A stretch of 64,000 bases of DNA from Dicaeum eximium (GCA_013396995.1 VWZP01001589.1:984735-1048734), one strand, 5' to 3'. Numbered from the stretch's first letter, positions 49,001-62,457 are shown. Notes: generated from the sequence alone by a model not told the origin. A program made the numbers and translations.

Positions 49001-50277
49001 AGCAGAAATTGTTATGTTTTTCAGTTTCCAGATTCACATGATATTAAGATTACCCAAGGTGCCAAACCCAAGGCTTCAAAAGAAAAATTGATAAAATAGA
49101 AAGACGTGTATTTAATATATTCAATGTATAAGCTACAATTTAATTTAAATTCTTCATGCAAATATTTTCAGCAAGAGATTTTTGTAAAAAAAGGCCTCAA
49201 GTGCCAGATTTTAATTCAATCTTTAACTTTTTAATAGAAAATTATAATATGATAAAAATAAAAATTGGGTCAACTTAAATACCTTCCTTGGTACTGATGT
49301 GAATGCCCCAGTGCTATGTGTGGCATGCAGCAGGAAAGAAAGGCACAGGAGTGCCAAGCATGAGCCTGAACTTCCCATGGACATTAATAATACATGGAGA
49401 GTGGTGCTTAGCCAGACATTCCAAGAGCTGCAGTCATGGCCTTGTGCTGCTCTTACAGCATCAGGCAGCAGAATTGCAGCTGCTCCCTGCTCCTGCTGCA
49501 TAGCCTTTATTCATGCTGTAAGAGTACAGCAAGGGTAGGAGCCCTGCATTCCTAGCTAACCCTAGGAGAAAATTAATTCCTGAGAGCTTCTTCTAATTCT
49601 GATTTTGGTCTAAAAAACCAAATGTTTTCATGCCAAGAAAAATAGAATTATGGAAAGATCTTGCTATAACAGCCACCATTGTACTTTATTTCACGGAGTG
49701 TTTATGTATTTTCATATGGATGCAAAGTAAATTATGAACTACAGTTGTGCTTTATGAAAGGTTTATGGAAAATGAAGCAAAAGCTGACTTCTTGGGCTTC
49801 CTGTAATCAACATTATTACATATACATTAATATTACATTATAAATATTACATTATTTATAATGATACCACTACCATGACTCAAGAATTAGTATGAAGATG
49901 TAAAAGTGCTTGTTTAGATTCAGGACATTCTTGGATACATTCATTGGTATTTAAGGAAGATATAAAGTACATGGTAAACTATTCCAATCTTTGCTCAACT
50001 TATTGAAATATTACAAACATCTGTTGAAATAATGACAGTGGTTGTTGGAGAACCCAAATTCATATCAGAATGAAAGGAAAAAAATCCTTTAATTTTTCAA
50101 GAGATATGTGGGAAGAGACATTACTTCTAGTTTCCACGAGGTTGTCCAATTGGAGCATGTTGCATACAAAAAAAAAGAAGCAGTAATATTTTAAAATAGT
50201 CATTTGCTAATGTTTCCAGTTGTTTTTTTTTTTTTTTTTTTTGTTTCATAGTGACCAGAGTAATCAGTAATGCATAA
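46038..50277. other. AT-rich desert, no gene seen
   Basis: No supported gene. An (AATTT)n run lies at 47630-47652. 47060-47420 is balanced and non-repetitive, possibly conserved non-coding sequence. 49280-49560 is more GC-rich, with unrecognised open frames on both strands. A T-run lies at 50223-50242 just before the next CR1. Confidence 0.5.
47630..47652. repeat. (AATTT)n microsatellite
   Basis: Between four and five units of the pentanucleotide, uninterrupted. Confidence 0.85.
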
Positions 50278-50800
50278 ATCCTGCTCCTCTACTCTGATCT
50301 CATGAGACCCTACCTGGAAATTTGCATTTGGCTCTGGGAAGGACATGGATTTATTGGAGTGAGTACAGAGGAGGCCACAATAATTAGAGGGATTTAGCAC
50401 CTCTTCCAAGAGCAAATGCGAACAGAATTGGAATAGCTCAGCCTGGAAAAGAGAAGGCTTTAGGGTGACCTAATTGTGGCCTTCCAGTACCTGAAGGGAG
50501 CCTACAAGGAAGATGGAGAGGACTCTATACAAGAGCGTGTAGAGACAGGACAGTGGGGAATGGCTTCAAACTGAAAGCATCAGTTTAGACAGATTAAGGA
50601 GGAAATTCTTACTGTGAAGGTCAACATAGTGGCACAGGTTGCCCAGGGAAGTTGAGGATGTCTCATCTTTGGAAGTGATTGAGGCCAGGATGGAGGGAGC
50701 TCTGAGCAACCTGGTCTAGTGGAAGGTGTCCGGCCCATGGCAATGAACCAGAAATCTTCAAGTTTGCTTCCAACACAAACCATTCCATGCTTCTATGAAA
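50278..50800 (+). mobile_element. CR1 LINE 3' end with internal small deletions
   Basis: A forward CR1 fragment of the same general type as the copy at 1912: 'ctgctcctctactctgatctc' near 50281, 'gagaccctacctgg', 'agcctggaaaagagaaggct' near 50440, 'ccttccagtacctgaaggga' near 50482, 'aatggcttcaaactgaaag', 'ggcacaggttgcccaggg', and 'gcaacctggtctagtggaag' near 50707. It closes with 'ccaacacaaaccattcc' and 'gcttctatga'. Several short segments are missing compared with the 1912 copy, for example around 50330-50345. Confidence 0.92.
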
Positions 50801-53800
50801 TCATGAAACACAATAAAGTGCAATGAACATGAATGGATTAACATGATTTGTTCTAGCACAATGATCTTGGTATCTTTGTCAAAGTGTAAACCCCATTTCA
50901 CATTAATACTAGTGATCTGACACTAGACAGAAAGTATAAAAAGTCTGTGAGGAACGAAAATGTTAAATGTATAGAGGAATGTTAGTGGTTTTGTTTAAAA
51001 ATTGATGCTTCTAAAATAATATATTCATATATAATGTGCATTTTGCAATCATCAGATTGCTTTACAAATTACAAACTTATTACTCCATTACACTGGAGAA
51101 TCAGAGCTCTCATCTGGGGGAATAAAACATTTCCAACCCTTATTAATGTAAGAGATTAAAAATGAGTATTAGAAGCTCAGCTCTGTGCGAGGACCCCATG
51201 AGACATAAACTGCCTCAGACTATTTCATTGATAGATGTTGATGGATTTGTCAGGGAATTAGATATTTCTCACTATTTCAAGGGATGGGGGAAAAAACCCC
51301 AAAACTGCAAAAGACAGTGATCCACCTTTATGACCACTATGAGTGGACAGTTCCTTCAGGTAAAATGAATTCTCTACTGCCAGTTTCCATTGTCCACTAA
51401 GATTTTCAAACAAATACTTGGATGTGTTCTTCAACTTTGCCACAGATGCCTTGGAAGAGATCCCAGCAGGTATTCACAATGCTACAGCTTCATCCTCTTC
51501 AAAATCTGTCATTAGAACACACTTTTGACATCACATCTATAGGAGTAAGTTGGTACCTGGGGAGGGTCTCCCTGTTCCATGGGTACTTTCTATCAGACAG
51601 CCCTAGGGTGTTCAGGTTCCCGAGTGTAATCTTCTGTCACCCTGTACACTCTGTTCTCTTTCAGAGAATTTACCGGAACCTGCCCACTGCTGCCCAGTTT
51701 TCTTCAAGGAGGACGACTTTGCAGATGTCTCCAGTATTTCTGGAAACATGAGAGAAGACAAAGAGCAAGGATTTTTGTCACAGGCAGATAATTCAGGAAA
51801 ATAAGGAGTGCCTCTGAAGACAACAGCAGCAAAGGGTATGAGAAAGTGGACTGATGATGAGAGTAGTGCTCCAATTCTCAAACACTCACGAAGAGAGGTA
51901 AGGAGAATCCGAATTGTCTGACTGGAATCTCTCTTCTAACTCTTAAACTCAAGATAAAGCATGTAATAGAAAGATGTAATTGTGCTAAAATGGTTCAGCA
52001 ATGTGTATTTTCAACATGTCACAATAATATATATATGTGAGAGAGATGAAAGCTACTCACAGAGACATAAATATTGCCACAGAATTTAGATGGGCTTCCT
52101 TGAGGTTTTTTGTTGTGGCAAGCATAACACCATTATCATGGGAACCTGTAAATTCTGTCAAATATGCTTGAACTAGAAGTTCATTTCAATGGGATTTAGA
52201 CACAACTGTTGTCTACTCCACTTTTCTCTCAGCAGTTCAGGCCTTAAAAGCACAATTTTTATACAATAATTAATTTTCTTTGGAGACTTTAGTTTTTTAG
52301 TACATTAAATATGTACTAAACATGTAGAATTAAATGACAGCAGTTGTTCAAAAGCTTAGGCCAGCAGCTGAGTTGTGTTCCAGTGTGGTTCTTAATTATA
52401 CAGAAAAGCTGCACACTCTGTTATCAGGATAATACTCTTGAAGTCTGAAGGTTTGGCCCTTTGCAGCAGCTGTGCTCCAGCTATGATTCCTCAGCTGGCT
52501 GTTTGACTATTCCTTGCCTATCATTTCTCCATGTACTTCTACTTCATGTCGTTTCAATTTGAAATTGATGAGTGTATCTTTCTTTCATTTTTATGTACAC
52601 CTGGTTTTGCATGCTTTTTTTTTTCCTTTTTAAATGTCTCTTTTTCACATGACACTTTATTCCATTTGTTTTGCTGTCTTCACCTGTACCATTCCAGACA
52701 AACCCTTCAGATGCTGAAGAAACACATTCTGAATAAAATCTCTCTCATATTACAGATAGCACTGATTAGCCTTCAGCACCATGAATCACTAACTACTTAT
52801 TCCTATGCCATGCTTGTGTTTTTAACAAACAGGGGCTCCTGAAAAGCTAAATGTTCAGTTTCTGTAGGATTAATGCCTGGGGACCAATCTTTTCTGCATC
52901 ATTTGAAATGAAGCTGTAGAGGTGCATATATGATTCGGCCATCAGATATAAATCAGTGTGTCCAGACACTTTGGCTTCAGGAGCTGAAAACAAAGTGATT
53001 GAATTTTGCTTTCAGAATAATTTATAATTCTTACTAGCCTCAAAATTCCTAAGGTACTAATGGTACTAATTAGTGTACTTGTCACCGTGGTTGTTTTTTT
53101 GGACCACTTTAATACAGCTTGTGTGATAGGTTTGCCTTTGTGATATTTATTTGAAACAAGGGTAGTGTAGGTTTGAAATTTATTAATGTGGCAATCATTG
53201 CACTGAAGGCAGGACTTCTCTATAACAAAATAATTACTGCAGGTAGAAATTAAAGACAAGCAAAGAGGATGTATAAAGAATAGAACGACATGGGATATAA
53301 TCGCCAATTTTGCATAGAAAATATGTTTTATGCTATAAAATTGTTGCTTTGAAATTTGTAACTTCAATAAGTGATCTGTTTATAACCAGAAGAGTTTCTT
53401 GGTCAACACATATTAATTAAAAGAAAGTTGTTGCCAAGACAGGCTGCAGGACACATGCATTGCATTGAGAACCGAGATCACATTGTGGAGACTTTAAAAA
53501 AAAAAAGTGTATTTTAGCTAAAATAACAATGTATGGACAACTGAAAACTCATGCACAATTTTAATGAGGAATTTAAAAAGTAAGAATTTCAAACGAAGAG
53601 GTCCTGAAAGGATGGACTACTAATTTATTTTCTAGGATTTGTACACTGATTTATTTCATTAGCTCACCTCCTGTGGAAGACATTTGCTAAACAATTAATT
53701 TTGACTTTGAGGACCAAAAGTGTAATATTAATGGTTTATAAATTAGAAGCCTCACCATGGCAACCTAGAAAGGAATCAGTTCTTCAGACTTGTCAGATCT

Positions 53801-56800
53801 CCCACAGCTGTTACTGTTGCTCAAGAGAAACCTGCTGTCTCAACTGACTGTGCTTTTGGACTTATTTCTGAAGGTCAGACCACAGTTTTTAGGATCACAG
53901 TCAAGGTTCTTTCCTCTTAAAAAGAAGGGAATTAGTGATACTCCTAGGAAGAGGCAAAAAAAAAAAATCCAGTATGTGTTGCTGCTATTGGGATTAGAGT
54001 TATAACATGAAAAATAATTAGCATATAAAATTCAGCACCTTGGGAGATGGCAAAGGACTGGCAAAATTTCAACAAGTACTTAAAAAAAATTAGACCCTTT
54101 GGTCATACCTTGCTTCTTTGCAGCTGAAAAAATTTACCAGTGGTGGTTCAGCAGAGAGGTAGCAGTGATAGCTCCAAAAACAACGAAAAAATATTCTGGG
54201 TGCATTAACAAACTGTACAGGTGTGTGATGCATTGCCATGCAGGCTGGATGGCAGATGAAGCTTAAAGAAATCAAACTGAACAACTTGTTGAATGACAAG
54301 AAAAACAGAAGAAGAGATATTTAATATTTGTTTTTTCTTTTTAATTGATATTGGTGCTGGTAGTCAAGCTTTAGAAGAAAATTAACCATAGAAATGTAAT
54401 TTTAAATATCTGCTCAAAAAAAACCCCAAAATAGTCACTGTCAAACAAAATTATTAAATTTTCCACTGTGTAGTATTATCCATGGGGTTTTTTATGCAAG
54501 TACAGCACAGAGAGTGTTCATAGACGTGAGGTCAGTGTTCCCAAATCAGGTACTGCATATCTTAGTCATATCCATCAAGGGAGAGGAAGCCAGCTTAAAA
54601 AAGGATGTATTTTGGAAAAAAGAAGCCCAAAACTATTTATATTGCTTGGAGGATTTATCACTGTACAATGTACAGATCCCAGATGATAGTCAATAAATAA
54701 ATCTGTAAATTAAAAAAAAGAGTAAATGTAAAATTAGTTTTCTGCTTTTATTTATAGATATCTGAGTTATCTACATGTGTAGGAAGAATGTCTTGTTCAA
54801 TGTCAGAAGTGAAACCTGTGACATTTCCAGAGATGAAATCTTGATTTTGTGTCATGCTAGAGCCTCAAAAAAAAGACCCATACAGTTCTGTTTCTTCAAT
54901 ACCCGAACCTTTCAGGTTTTAGTATTTTTAAAGGCAATCTTAGAAACAGGGAAAAGAATCCCATTGTTAACAAGGTCAGTTGCAAAAAAAATCAGCTGAT
55001 TTACACATTTCTTCAAAAATGCCAAAAGTGCACTGTAAAAGAGGTGTAATTTACAACAGTCTATAGGCACTTTTCTTCCTGTCATTCAAAATTTCCTCCT
55101 GCCCCTATTTTGCTTTTTTATCTTGCAATAGCAGCCAGGAAGGGAAATGAACTTCCAAATTTATCTGACTTTGTAGTTGCACTAGATTGAAGTGACTCCA
55201 ATCATTTGATGTGGCATGTTGATTACAGTCACATCACAAGGAGAATAAGACTCATAGGGAAAAATGTTGTTTCTTTAACAGAACCTATGTAACTTAGTGT
55301 ATAAATCAGAATAGGCATACAGAAGTTGTTTTGTTATATAATTATATTACATTGCTATTACATCTGTTTGACAAAAGCTGGAAATAAACTGTGATTGTAA
55401 GAAATAGTTTCAGTGAAATAACATAACTAACTTTATCCTTATTTCACCTTTTCTGAAATAGAATAAATTCTCTGGGTTGAGGGTAGTACAGCTGCAATCC
55501 ATGATTCTTTGAAGGTTTCAGAATAACTTGCTCTGCATGAGCCTTTTTACGTAATTCCTTTTGAAATATTGTAGAGAATAAATAAATGTATTTATGGCTT
55601 ATGTATTTATGTTTGTAATAGGCGTATTGGAACACGTCAGTAGCTCACCAAGAGATTAAAACAAGACCTTTGCTATGGCAAGAAAATTTTCTATTTATTT
55701 AACACTGACAAGTTGTATGATACCTTTGATCATGGAGACAAGAAGTGGCACAGTGTAGCACATGCAAAATGCTGTGACTTCTAGATTTTAGAAAGCTGCT
55801 GTGCAAGGCTAGATTAAAAAGAAACCTGTGTTTCACCATCATTGCAACAGTGTCAAAATCCAGCATACTTTGGAATCACTATGTTGAAGGATATTATTAT
55901 TCCTGTAATATTTTCCTATTTCCAGTAGTAAAATCCAATCCACCACTGGGTAATATTCTATTTTTAAGGCTTATAACTGAAGAGATGAAGAGAAATATTT
56001 CTAAATTTCAGAAACATCTTGAAATTTACAGATTGCAAAATGGTTTATAATTTTGAATTACAAGATGTCACAAGTGAAGATTTAGGAACTATTCTCAAAA
56101 AGTGCATGAAGAAATTTATGAATGCAATATCTATGTTAACATGCTTGATTCATCACTTGTTACATTATTAAAATTATTAAATAGATCAACAAGCAAAGTT
56201 AATGCCTTTTTGTTTGAGCAATTAGAAAATTAGTTACCGTAACTTTGGAGATTATGAAAGTCTTCCATTGCACTTGCTTGTATCTTTTCCAGCCTTTCAG
56301 TTTTATGCCCTTTCTTCGCTCTCTGTATAAATTTGTACCTAGTGGTACATATATTTAATTGTGTTTTTAAAACAAATGAATCCACGTACAAATCTTTTGC
56401 TAGCTATTTTGTCACACCAAAAAAGAGAAGCTTCTCAGTGTTCAACAATATCCAGTCCCCAAAATTCATAGTTCTTTAAAAGTGGTAACATTTTCAAACA
56501 TGGAGAGACTACACAGAAATGCTCATAGTCAGATGATGTGGTCACATATCAGAGTCCAGCCAAACTGCACTTTCCAACTCAGTTGTCTCTACTTTATTTT
56601 ACATGATGTATATACAACAAGAATTCATATTGGCAATCACGGCACAGACTTAAAATTGGGAGAATTAGAAAATTTGTGTCTTATGTCTGTATTCTGGAAA
56701 AAGAAAGCTGTTCTGACTAGTAGACTCTATTTATTGATAGAGAGAAGGGAAGAGGATTCTGTTGGAAAACTAATTTATGTTAATCCTATCAAAATGCAGA

Positions 56801-57964
56801 ACCTCTCTATACCTTGTTCAAAGAGGAAAATATGTTGTTAATCATAAGCAGCCATGTCTCCCTGTCTGAGTGATCTCTACTGTGAAACACTGCAGCTGTG
56901 GATTTTGTTCTCTTGTTTAGGAAAAGTAAAAGAGGAAACAGAAAGGACAAGATATGAACATACACCTTTGGTCTGACCTGCTCTTATAATTTCTGTGTTT
57001 TATATTATGAAATATCAATTTACTAGGCTCAGTTACCAGGCTCAGACTGCATGGATCTTGAAAACAAAATGTTGATTAGTTCCTTTTAGTTTCCTTTTGA
57101 CAGGTCTGAGTTGAGTTTCTAGGCAGGGTAGACAAGATATCTTGGAGGCATCTATCCAGCTTACCTGTTTTTGTCATTGCCAAACAGAAAGAACCTACAG
57201 TCTGTTTTAAACGTTCTAGAACAAAAAATAACACTAAAAATGGATATTAAGTGTGCGTGGTGAACCCATTATCTGTATTCTTCTCTCAGGGGACGCAGGT
57301 GCTTTCAGTCCTTTGAGTTACTCCCTACATCATATATTCCTTGTATGATATAGAACTGGGCTAAAGGAACTCCCCAGTTATTACTGAGTAATGAATGAGA
57401 TACAATAATTCAGCAGGAAATTCATATTCCATGGCCTTTCTGCAGCACCTTAAATGAATATGTCTTCAGGCAACAACGTAAAGTCATTCCACCACAAGTC
57501 ATATGACAATGTTGTTACACAGGTGGGTCCTCTCCTGATATCAACATATTGCTGCTGCACAGCTTATTGGAAGTGTCTTTGAATAAGAGACATCAGCTTC
57601 AGGTGAACACCAAAGGGGCAAAATCACTGATACATTGACAAATGCTTTTTATACAGACCACACCTGGTCTGTGTTTCTCCTTAACTGTTCTTGCTTGGCT
57701 ATAGATTAGCTTGGTGTGTCCAAAGCTCACTCACAGAAAATGTGAATGGAGGTGGTTGGTGTTCCCTTCCTCCACTCATATCCATGAGAGGCTGCAGGGA
57801 CAGGGCAGCTGCAGGGCTAGAAGCTGCTCTCTGATCTCGCTCTAAGAAGCCTGATTTTTAACATCATCACAAAGGACAAACAAGCTTTTGCTAGCACTTT
57901 GACAATAGTTTTCTACATGGAAAGATTCTGCACTGTGGGGAAGCAGTTTGTCCTGGCTAGCCGT
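50801..57964. other. AT-rich desert with one exon-like segment
   Basis: No gene is firmly supported. A short (TA)n-(GA)n run lies near 52027-52047. The segment 51600-51900 is described separately. Open frames of 60-140 codons elsewhere are AT-driven and lack splice context. 57500-57850 is more GC-balanced without a recognised element. Confidence 0.5.
51665..51894 (+). other. Exon-like segment of uncertain status
   Basis: A pyrimidine-rich acceptor-like 'ctgttctctttcag' ends at 51664 and a strong donor-like 'agag|gtaagg' follows 51894. One frame inside reads 46 codons, including 'FFKEDDFADVSSISGNM', to a TAA at about 51800. Another frame is open beyond it and reads 'EDNSSKGYEKVD' to a stop. 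If coding, it would need a frameshift or a stop within the exon. The minus strand is also open for 89 codons here with its own exon-like signals, so the coding case is weak. It could be a non-coding exon, a decayed exon, or chance. Confidence 0.2.
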
Positions 57965-58023
57965 ATCACCATCACCATCACCATCACCATCACCATCACC
58001 ATCATCATCATCATCACCATCAT
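57965..58023. repeat. (ATCACC)n hexanucleotide microsatellite
   Basis: About six uninterrupted ATCACC units, then ATC triplets, then one more imperfect unit. One frame reads poly-histidine and the minus strand reads Asp-Gly repeats. Both are by-products of the repeat. Confidence 0.95.
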
Positions 58024-59274
58024 GGTTTTCCAAGTTACAGTCCAGTGCCTTTCCCAGAAGATGGTGGCTGAAAAAAATCTACAACACTCACTACCAGGCT
58101 TTCAGTTTAGTAAACAATACAAACCTTAATTCTAGTACATTTTCTTTGCAGCATAGAATTAGTTTCTACTGGAGCTCCTCTGCTAGTCTTCCTCTTTCCT
58201 TTTCCTCTTTTCCTCCTTTTTTTTCCCAGTATAAGCATTTTTGTTCTGCTTATTTAAGATGAAAAAACTTTATTAATAAAGTTGGCACTTAAAACAACTT
58301 AAAAAAAAATTTGATCATGTCACTTCCAGCTCCTGAAAATGCACAGTGAGATGCTGCCATCCATTGTGATCCATTCCAAACTGGAAATTAGAAAACCTTT
58401 TTTGTGTGTATGTTTGCATGAATGCATTGTGTGCATATACAAATAGTCAGCTAGCTAGCAGGGTAGATATGTATATATTTAGTTTTCATGGCTGTGAACT
58501 TACTGCTTCATGATGAAAATTGTCCATGGTGAGAAATGCTATTTTAAAGAGAATGAGAATGCAGACAAATAATTATTCACCTTTAAATTTCTTACAATTA
58601 TTTTTGTCTCACCTTCTTGTCTTCCACACAGCTTACATACAGAAGAGATTCTTTTCCTCAAGTATTTAAAATAATGTTATCAGAAACCTAGTCTTAACTT
58701 TTAAGAATTTTGAAATCAGCAGTTTTCCTAAATTGCTTTAATTCTTTGGAGATCCTCAGCTCTACCTTTTCCCCCTCTTTGTTCTAGCTGTCTTTGTTAA
58801 CTCCCATTTAACTGAGTGATAGCTTTAATAAACACTGAACTCAGTCACAGGTTGAAATTGCACATGGAAAGGAATAGCCATTCGTGAACTTTGTTTTAAA
58901 TGCCAGCCTTCAAATCGTGGGTCGCACACATTCCTTTAATATTTCAGTGCCTTGCTATGTCTATACATCTATCAGTCTGCAGTTTGCTGCCGATGACTTT
59001 CTCCCAAATAGTGATTTATCAAGTAAGCCTTTCACAGAATCTTGTAAAGCTCTTTCAGAGGTGTGTATAAGGCTCTGTAAAATGCAGACCAGACAAATTA
59101 ATAACCAAAGGAGTGGCTTTAAAGAGAAAAAAAAAATCAAGGTATTATTTAAGAAGATAAGGATTAATTTTGTATTACATAGTCTACTTAGACACAGAGA
59201 GTAGAGCCATTGAACTTTATTATTTTTATCCTGGACATTAGCTTTGACTATGTATGGAAACCCACAGCATGATA
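58024..59274. other. AT-rich sequence, no supported gene
   Basis: No recognisable element. A minus-strand frame (58961-59278) ends with a protein-like stretch preceded by an acceptor-like 'ctgcattttacag', but its phase does not match the exon chain at 60166-62997, so I do not connect them. Confidence 0.45.
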
Positions 59275-59900
59275 TCATAGAAGAATGGAATGCTTTGCAT
59301 CAAAAGGGAACTTGAAAGAGCCTCTAGTTCCAATGCCATTGCCATGGGATGGGCAGGAACATCTTTCACTGGACCAGATTGCTCAGAGCCCCACCCAGCC
59401 TGACCATAAACACTTCCAGAGATGGGGCATACACAGCTCCTCTGGGCAACATAGTCCAGTGCCTCACTACCCTCGCAGTCAAGAATTTCTTCCCAATATC
59501 TACTCTAAACTCATGGTCTTTCAGTTTGAATCCATTCTCCCTTGCCCTGTGTCTACACGCTCAGGTAAAGTCTCCATCTTTTCTGTAGGCTCCCTTCAGG
59601 TACTGTAGGGGTGTGATTAGGTCACTCTAAAGCCTTCTCTTTTCCAGGCTGAACAATTCCAATTCTGTCTGCCTTTTCTCTTGGAAGAGGAGCTCCATCC
59701 CTCTAACTATCTGGGTGACCCTTCTCTGTCTCACTCCAACAGGTCCATGCCTTTCCTGTACTGAGGACCCCCGAACTGGATGCAGCCCAGGTCACGTTTG
59801 GCTTTTTGGGCTGCACAGTGCTGGGTCATGTGCAGCCTTACACTCACCAGCACCCCCATGTCTTCCTCAGCGAAGCTGCTTTTGATACCATACCCCCTTC
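59275..59900 (-). mobile_element. CR1 LINE 3' end, reverse strand
   Basis: In plus orientation the reversed CR1 landmarks are 'atcatagaagaatggaatgc' at the start, 'gagcctctagttccaatgcc', 'ccatgggatgggcagg', 'caagaatttcttcccaatat' near 59482, 'gcccttcaggtactg'-type sequence near 59590, 'cttttccaggctgaacaa' near 59638, 'ccctctgtctcactccaac'-type sequence near 59725, and the far 'ctgggtcatgtgcagcc' and 'caccagcacccccatgtc' blocks near 59821-59862. It therefore extends about 625 bp from the 3' end. It lies just downstream of the putative minus-strand gene, in the same orientation as that gene. Confidence 0.9.
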
Positions 59901-60076
59901 CCCTTCAGAAAGTAATACGTGGTTTTTCTGACTTATTAGTTTGAGGGTACATTGTGGCTTTGATAAGACAAATATCAGCACAAGATATTCTACCAAAGAG
60001 CATTTCAGAAGAGCTCTGACAGCACATGGGTCCTTCTGCCTGTTTAATATATAGTCTCCTCAGACCCCACAGACCT

Positions 60077-60266
60077 TCATGTTTCTGAAGCACTCATAGT
60101 TGTAAAACACTTTCTGAACTCTTTGACTGCACCAAAAATTGAAAAGGCTGCTAAAGAACAATTACCTGGATTTAACATTCTGTTGTGAAGGGCAGAGGCA
60201 GCTTTCAAGAGGTGTAACACTTGGATTTGTCCTCTCTTTTTGTTAGCAATACACTTCAAGGCCTCT
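60077..60266 (-). CDS. Putative exon, last or next to last, of an unknown gene
   Basis: On the minus strand a strong acceptor 'ctttttttatcttcag' precedes 60266. The open frame starts with one base completing a codon, then reads 'EALKCIANKKRGQIQVLHLL' and continues to a TGA at 60077-60079, 62 codons in all. A strong donor 'ccag|gtaatt' falls at 60166/60165, so the exon may end at 60166 (101 bp, leaving one base), or read through to the stop as a terminal exon. The incoming phase matches the exon at 62458-62530 exactly: two bases there plus one here make an Arg codon. The visible protein is basic and leucine-rich with no membrane segment. I do not recognise the family. Confidence 0.4.
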
Positions 60267-62457
60267 CTGAAGATAAAAAAAGAAGAAGAAATATTTCACC
60301 AAGCAAAATTCCTTTTCTTGATATTTTCTTTATTTCAGTTATGATACAAATTATAATTATGCAATGAAGTATGCAAACACTGGTACTAAGAATGCATGGA
60401 GCAGGCTGCATATTTCCTCTGTTATTTCTATTAGCTTAGTTATTAGCAAGATCAGAACAAGAAAAAAGAGCTTTTATTTTAAATTTTTTGTAAAGAAATT
60501 TCAGAAATTTCCTCTAAAATAGTCTAATAATTATTTTGAAAAAAAAAGTCAGATTACAAAAACATTACTTTACTGAGACTTTTAATGATTTTTTGTATCT
60601 TTACTGTGGAATTTCTGAATACTTTTCAGCTTTTGTAATTCTTTAACTTCCTGTCAGAATGAAACTGAAATGTGAGCCATCCTCGCTTCTGCCATTGTAA
60701 TTTTTGCCATACTTTGCCATGCAAAGTACTTTAATCTACTTCTGTTTAAATAAAAAGGAACCCTAGTTTCATGGGGAGGAAGAAAAAATAGAGTTCTATG
60801 ACATGTTAACATGCTGCATAATTGGTAAACCAGGACTGAGGTCTGTGAGGTACAAAACACTTTCCCTTCAGTTTTACTTTATCTGTCCTTTCAATATCAT
60901 ATTCCTAGCATTCAAGATTGAATCAACTATTAATAAATATTACTTATGTACACAATGCAAATACTAGAAATGCACTTCGGTATCCTGCACATCATGAACA
61001 TTTTTTCATTTATTATTCATTAATAATTCAGATCAGGAAAGCTTCTTTTAGTTGTTTTTCTGCTTTTTTTCTGCATGGATCTGTGACTCTGCATAATTTT
61101 TTGAACGCATATCAGCACTTTATTTCGAAATTTGTAAACTAGCTGAAGGCTTCCGTGAACTAGTGTTACTTCTCTTACATCTACCTGAAGAGAGTTTTCC
61201 TGCAGTATTAGCTTTCTTTTTTGGTGGATTAAGATGTTTTGATTATAACAATTATTTTCTCTTTCACATGAATATGAACATCCTCATGGCATGTGTGCAA
61301 CTTAAATTGCACAGAAACTAAAATGACAAAACTGTGAAATATTATTGTATATTACAGTAGAAAATTCTGATATTTTTGCTATAATCAGTATAGAAAATTC
61401 TATTCTATTCTCTCTAGTGAGACTAAATGTAGTCTCACTTCCTTTAGTAGAGAAAGTAAAAGGTGATAAAGAAAGTAACATTGAAAAGGGTACTTTCCCA
61501 AGAGTAATTTTTTTCCTAGTGCACCACATAGCTGTTTATTAAACACATAATCTACTCAAAAACATTTTGTCACTCACCAAGTGAAGTGTCGTATTTCAGT
61601 GAGTTAAAGAAATAACACAGTATCCCCACAAGGGAGCTTAATCAATTTTACCAGTCAGCAATCTTGCTCAACCAGCAGGTGTTTGGCAAGAAAGTGCACA
61701 AAACAAGTCCCATTAATGCAGGGCATAGTTTATCTTATTTGAGTGCAGAGGGGGTTTCATTTGCATATGGAATTCTTTGCAATTGAACAGTCTAATTGTT
61801 ACTAGTACCATTTATGTTTTTCATAAGTACAAATAATACCTGTGGTTTCCTTAAAACAACATACCATATTTGAATCAAATTAAAAACAGTACAAAATTTT
61901 AAAGAGTTAATTCTCATTGGCCTAAAAATATTTTTGCCCAGTGGATGCTTCTTGTCAAAATATTTGCAAATTTTGAATACCCAGAACTATCAGAACTTAA
62001 ATTAATAATAGAAAAAGAAACTTCCCCCACCCCTGATGTTAACTTTTTATCAAGAACAATTTTAAGCATAATTTATAGTATTTTTTGTGGATGACTTTAA
62101 GATATAAACGGAAGGAAGTGCAACATTTAAGATTAAGATGTAGTGCTTCTCAAAGATAAGATTACAGAAACATACAGAATTTTCCATCCTTTTCTAAGAC
62201 TAATGCTTCAGCCTTTTATTTTTGCATTAGTCTGATAATTATCAACACTGTTTTATGGACTATTGTAATTTCCAGTTACAAGTCTATTTTTTCTTTTAAT
62301 TCATTGATTCTATTTAACAAGTAAGAGAAAAATTTCATTGTTAAAAAATATTTACAGAGAATGTAGATTTAGATTGATCTACACAGGAAAATTTGTTCAA
62401 TATCGCCTAAGATTTGGCTATAAATAGATGTACAAATATTCCCACATGGTTATTTAC
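60267..62457 (-). other. Putative intron of the minus-strand gene
   Basis: An AT-rich interval of about 2.2 kb between two putative exons, with GTAAAT at its 5' end and TTCAG at its 3' end on the minus strand. The part 61560-61800 is balanced and non-repetitive, with an octamer-like 'atttgcatat' near 61758 and 'cattaatg' near 61712, so it might contain a conserved regulatory element. No repeat family is recognised inside it. Confidence 0.35.

Noticed and set aside
57842..58262. Low-complexity proteins (Ser-Pro, Ile-Thr, poly-His or Asp-Gly repeats)
   Set aside because: They arise only from translating the ATCACC hexanucleotide repeat in different frames.
58961..59130. A further downstream exon of the minus-strand gene
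   Set aside because: An acceptor-like 'cattttacag' and a short open stretch exist, but the phase required after the exon at 60166 gives an early stop.
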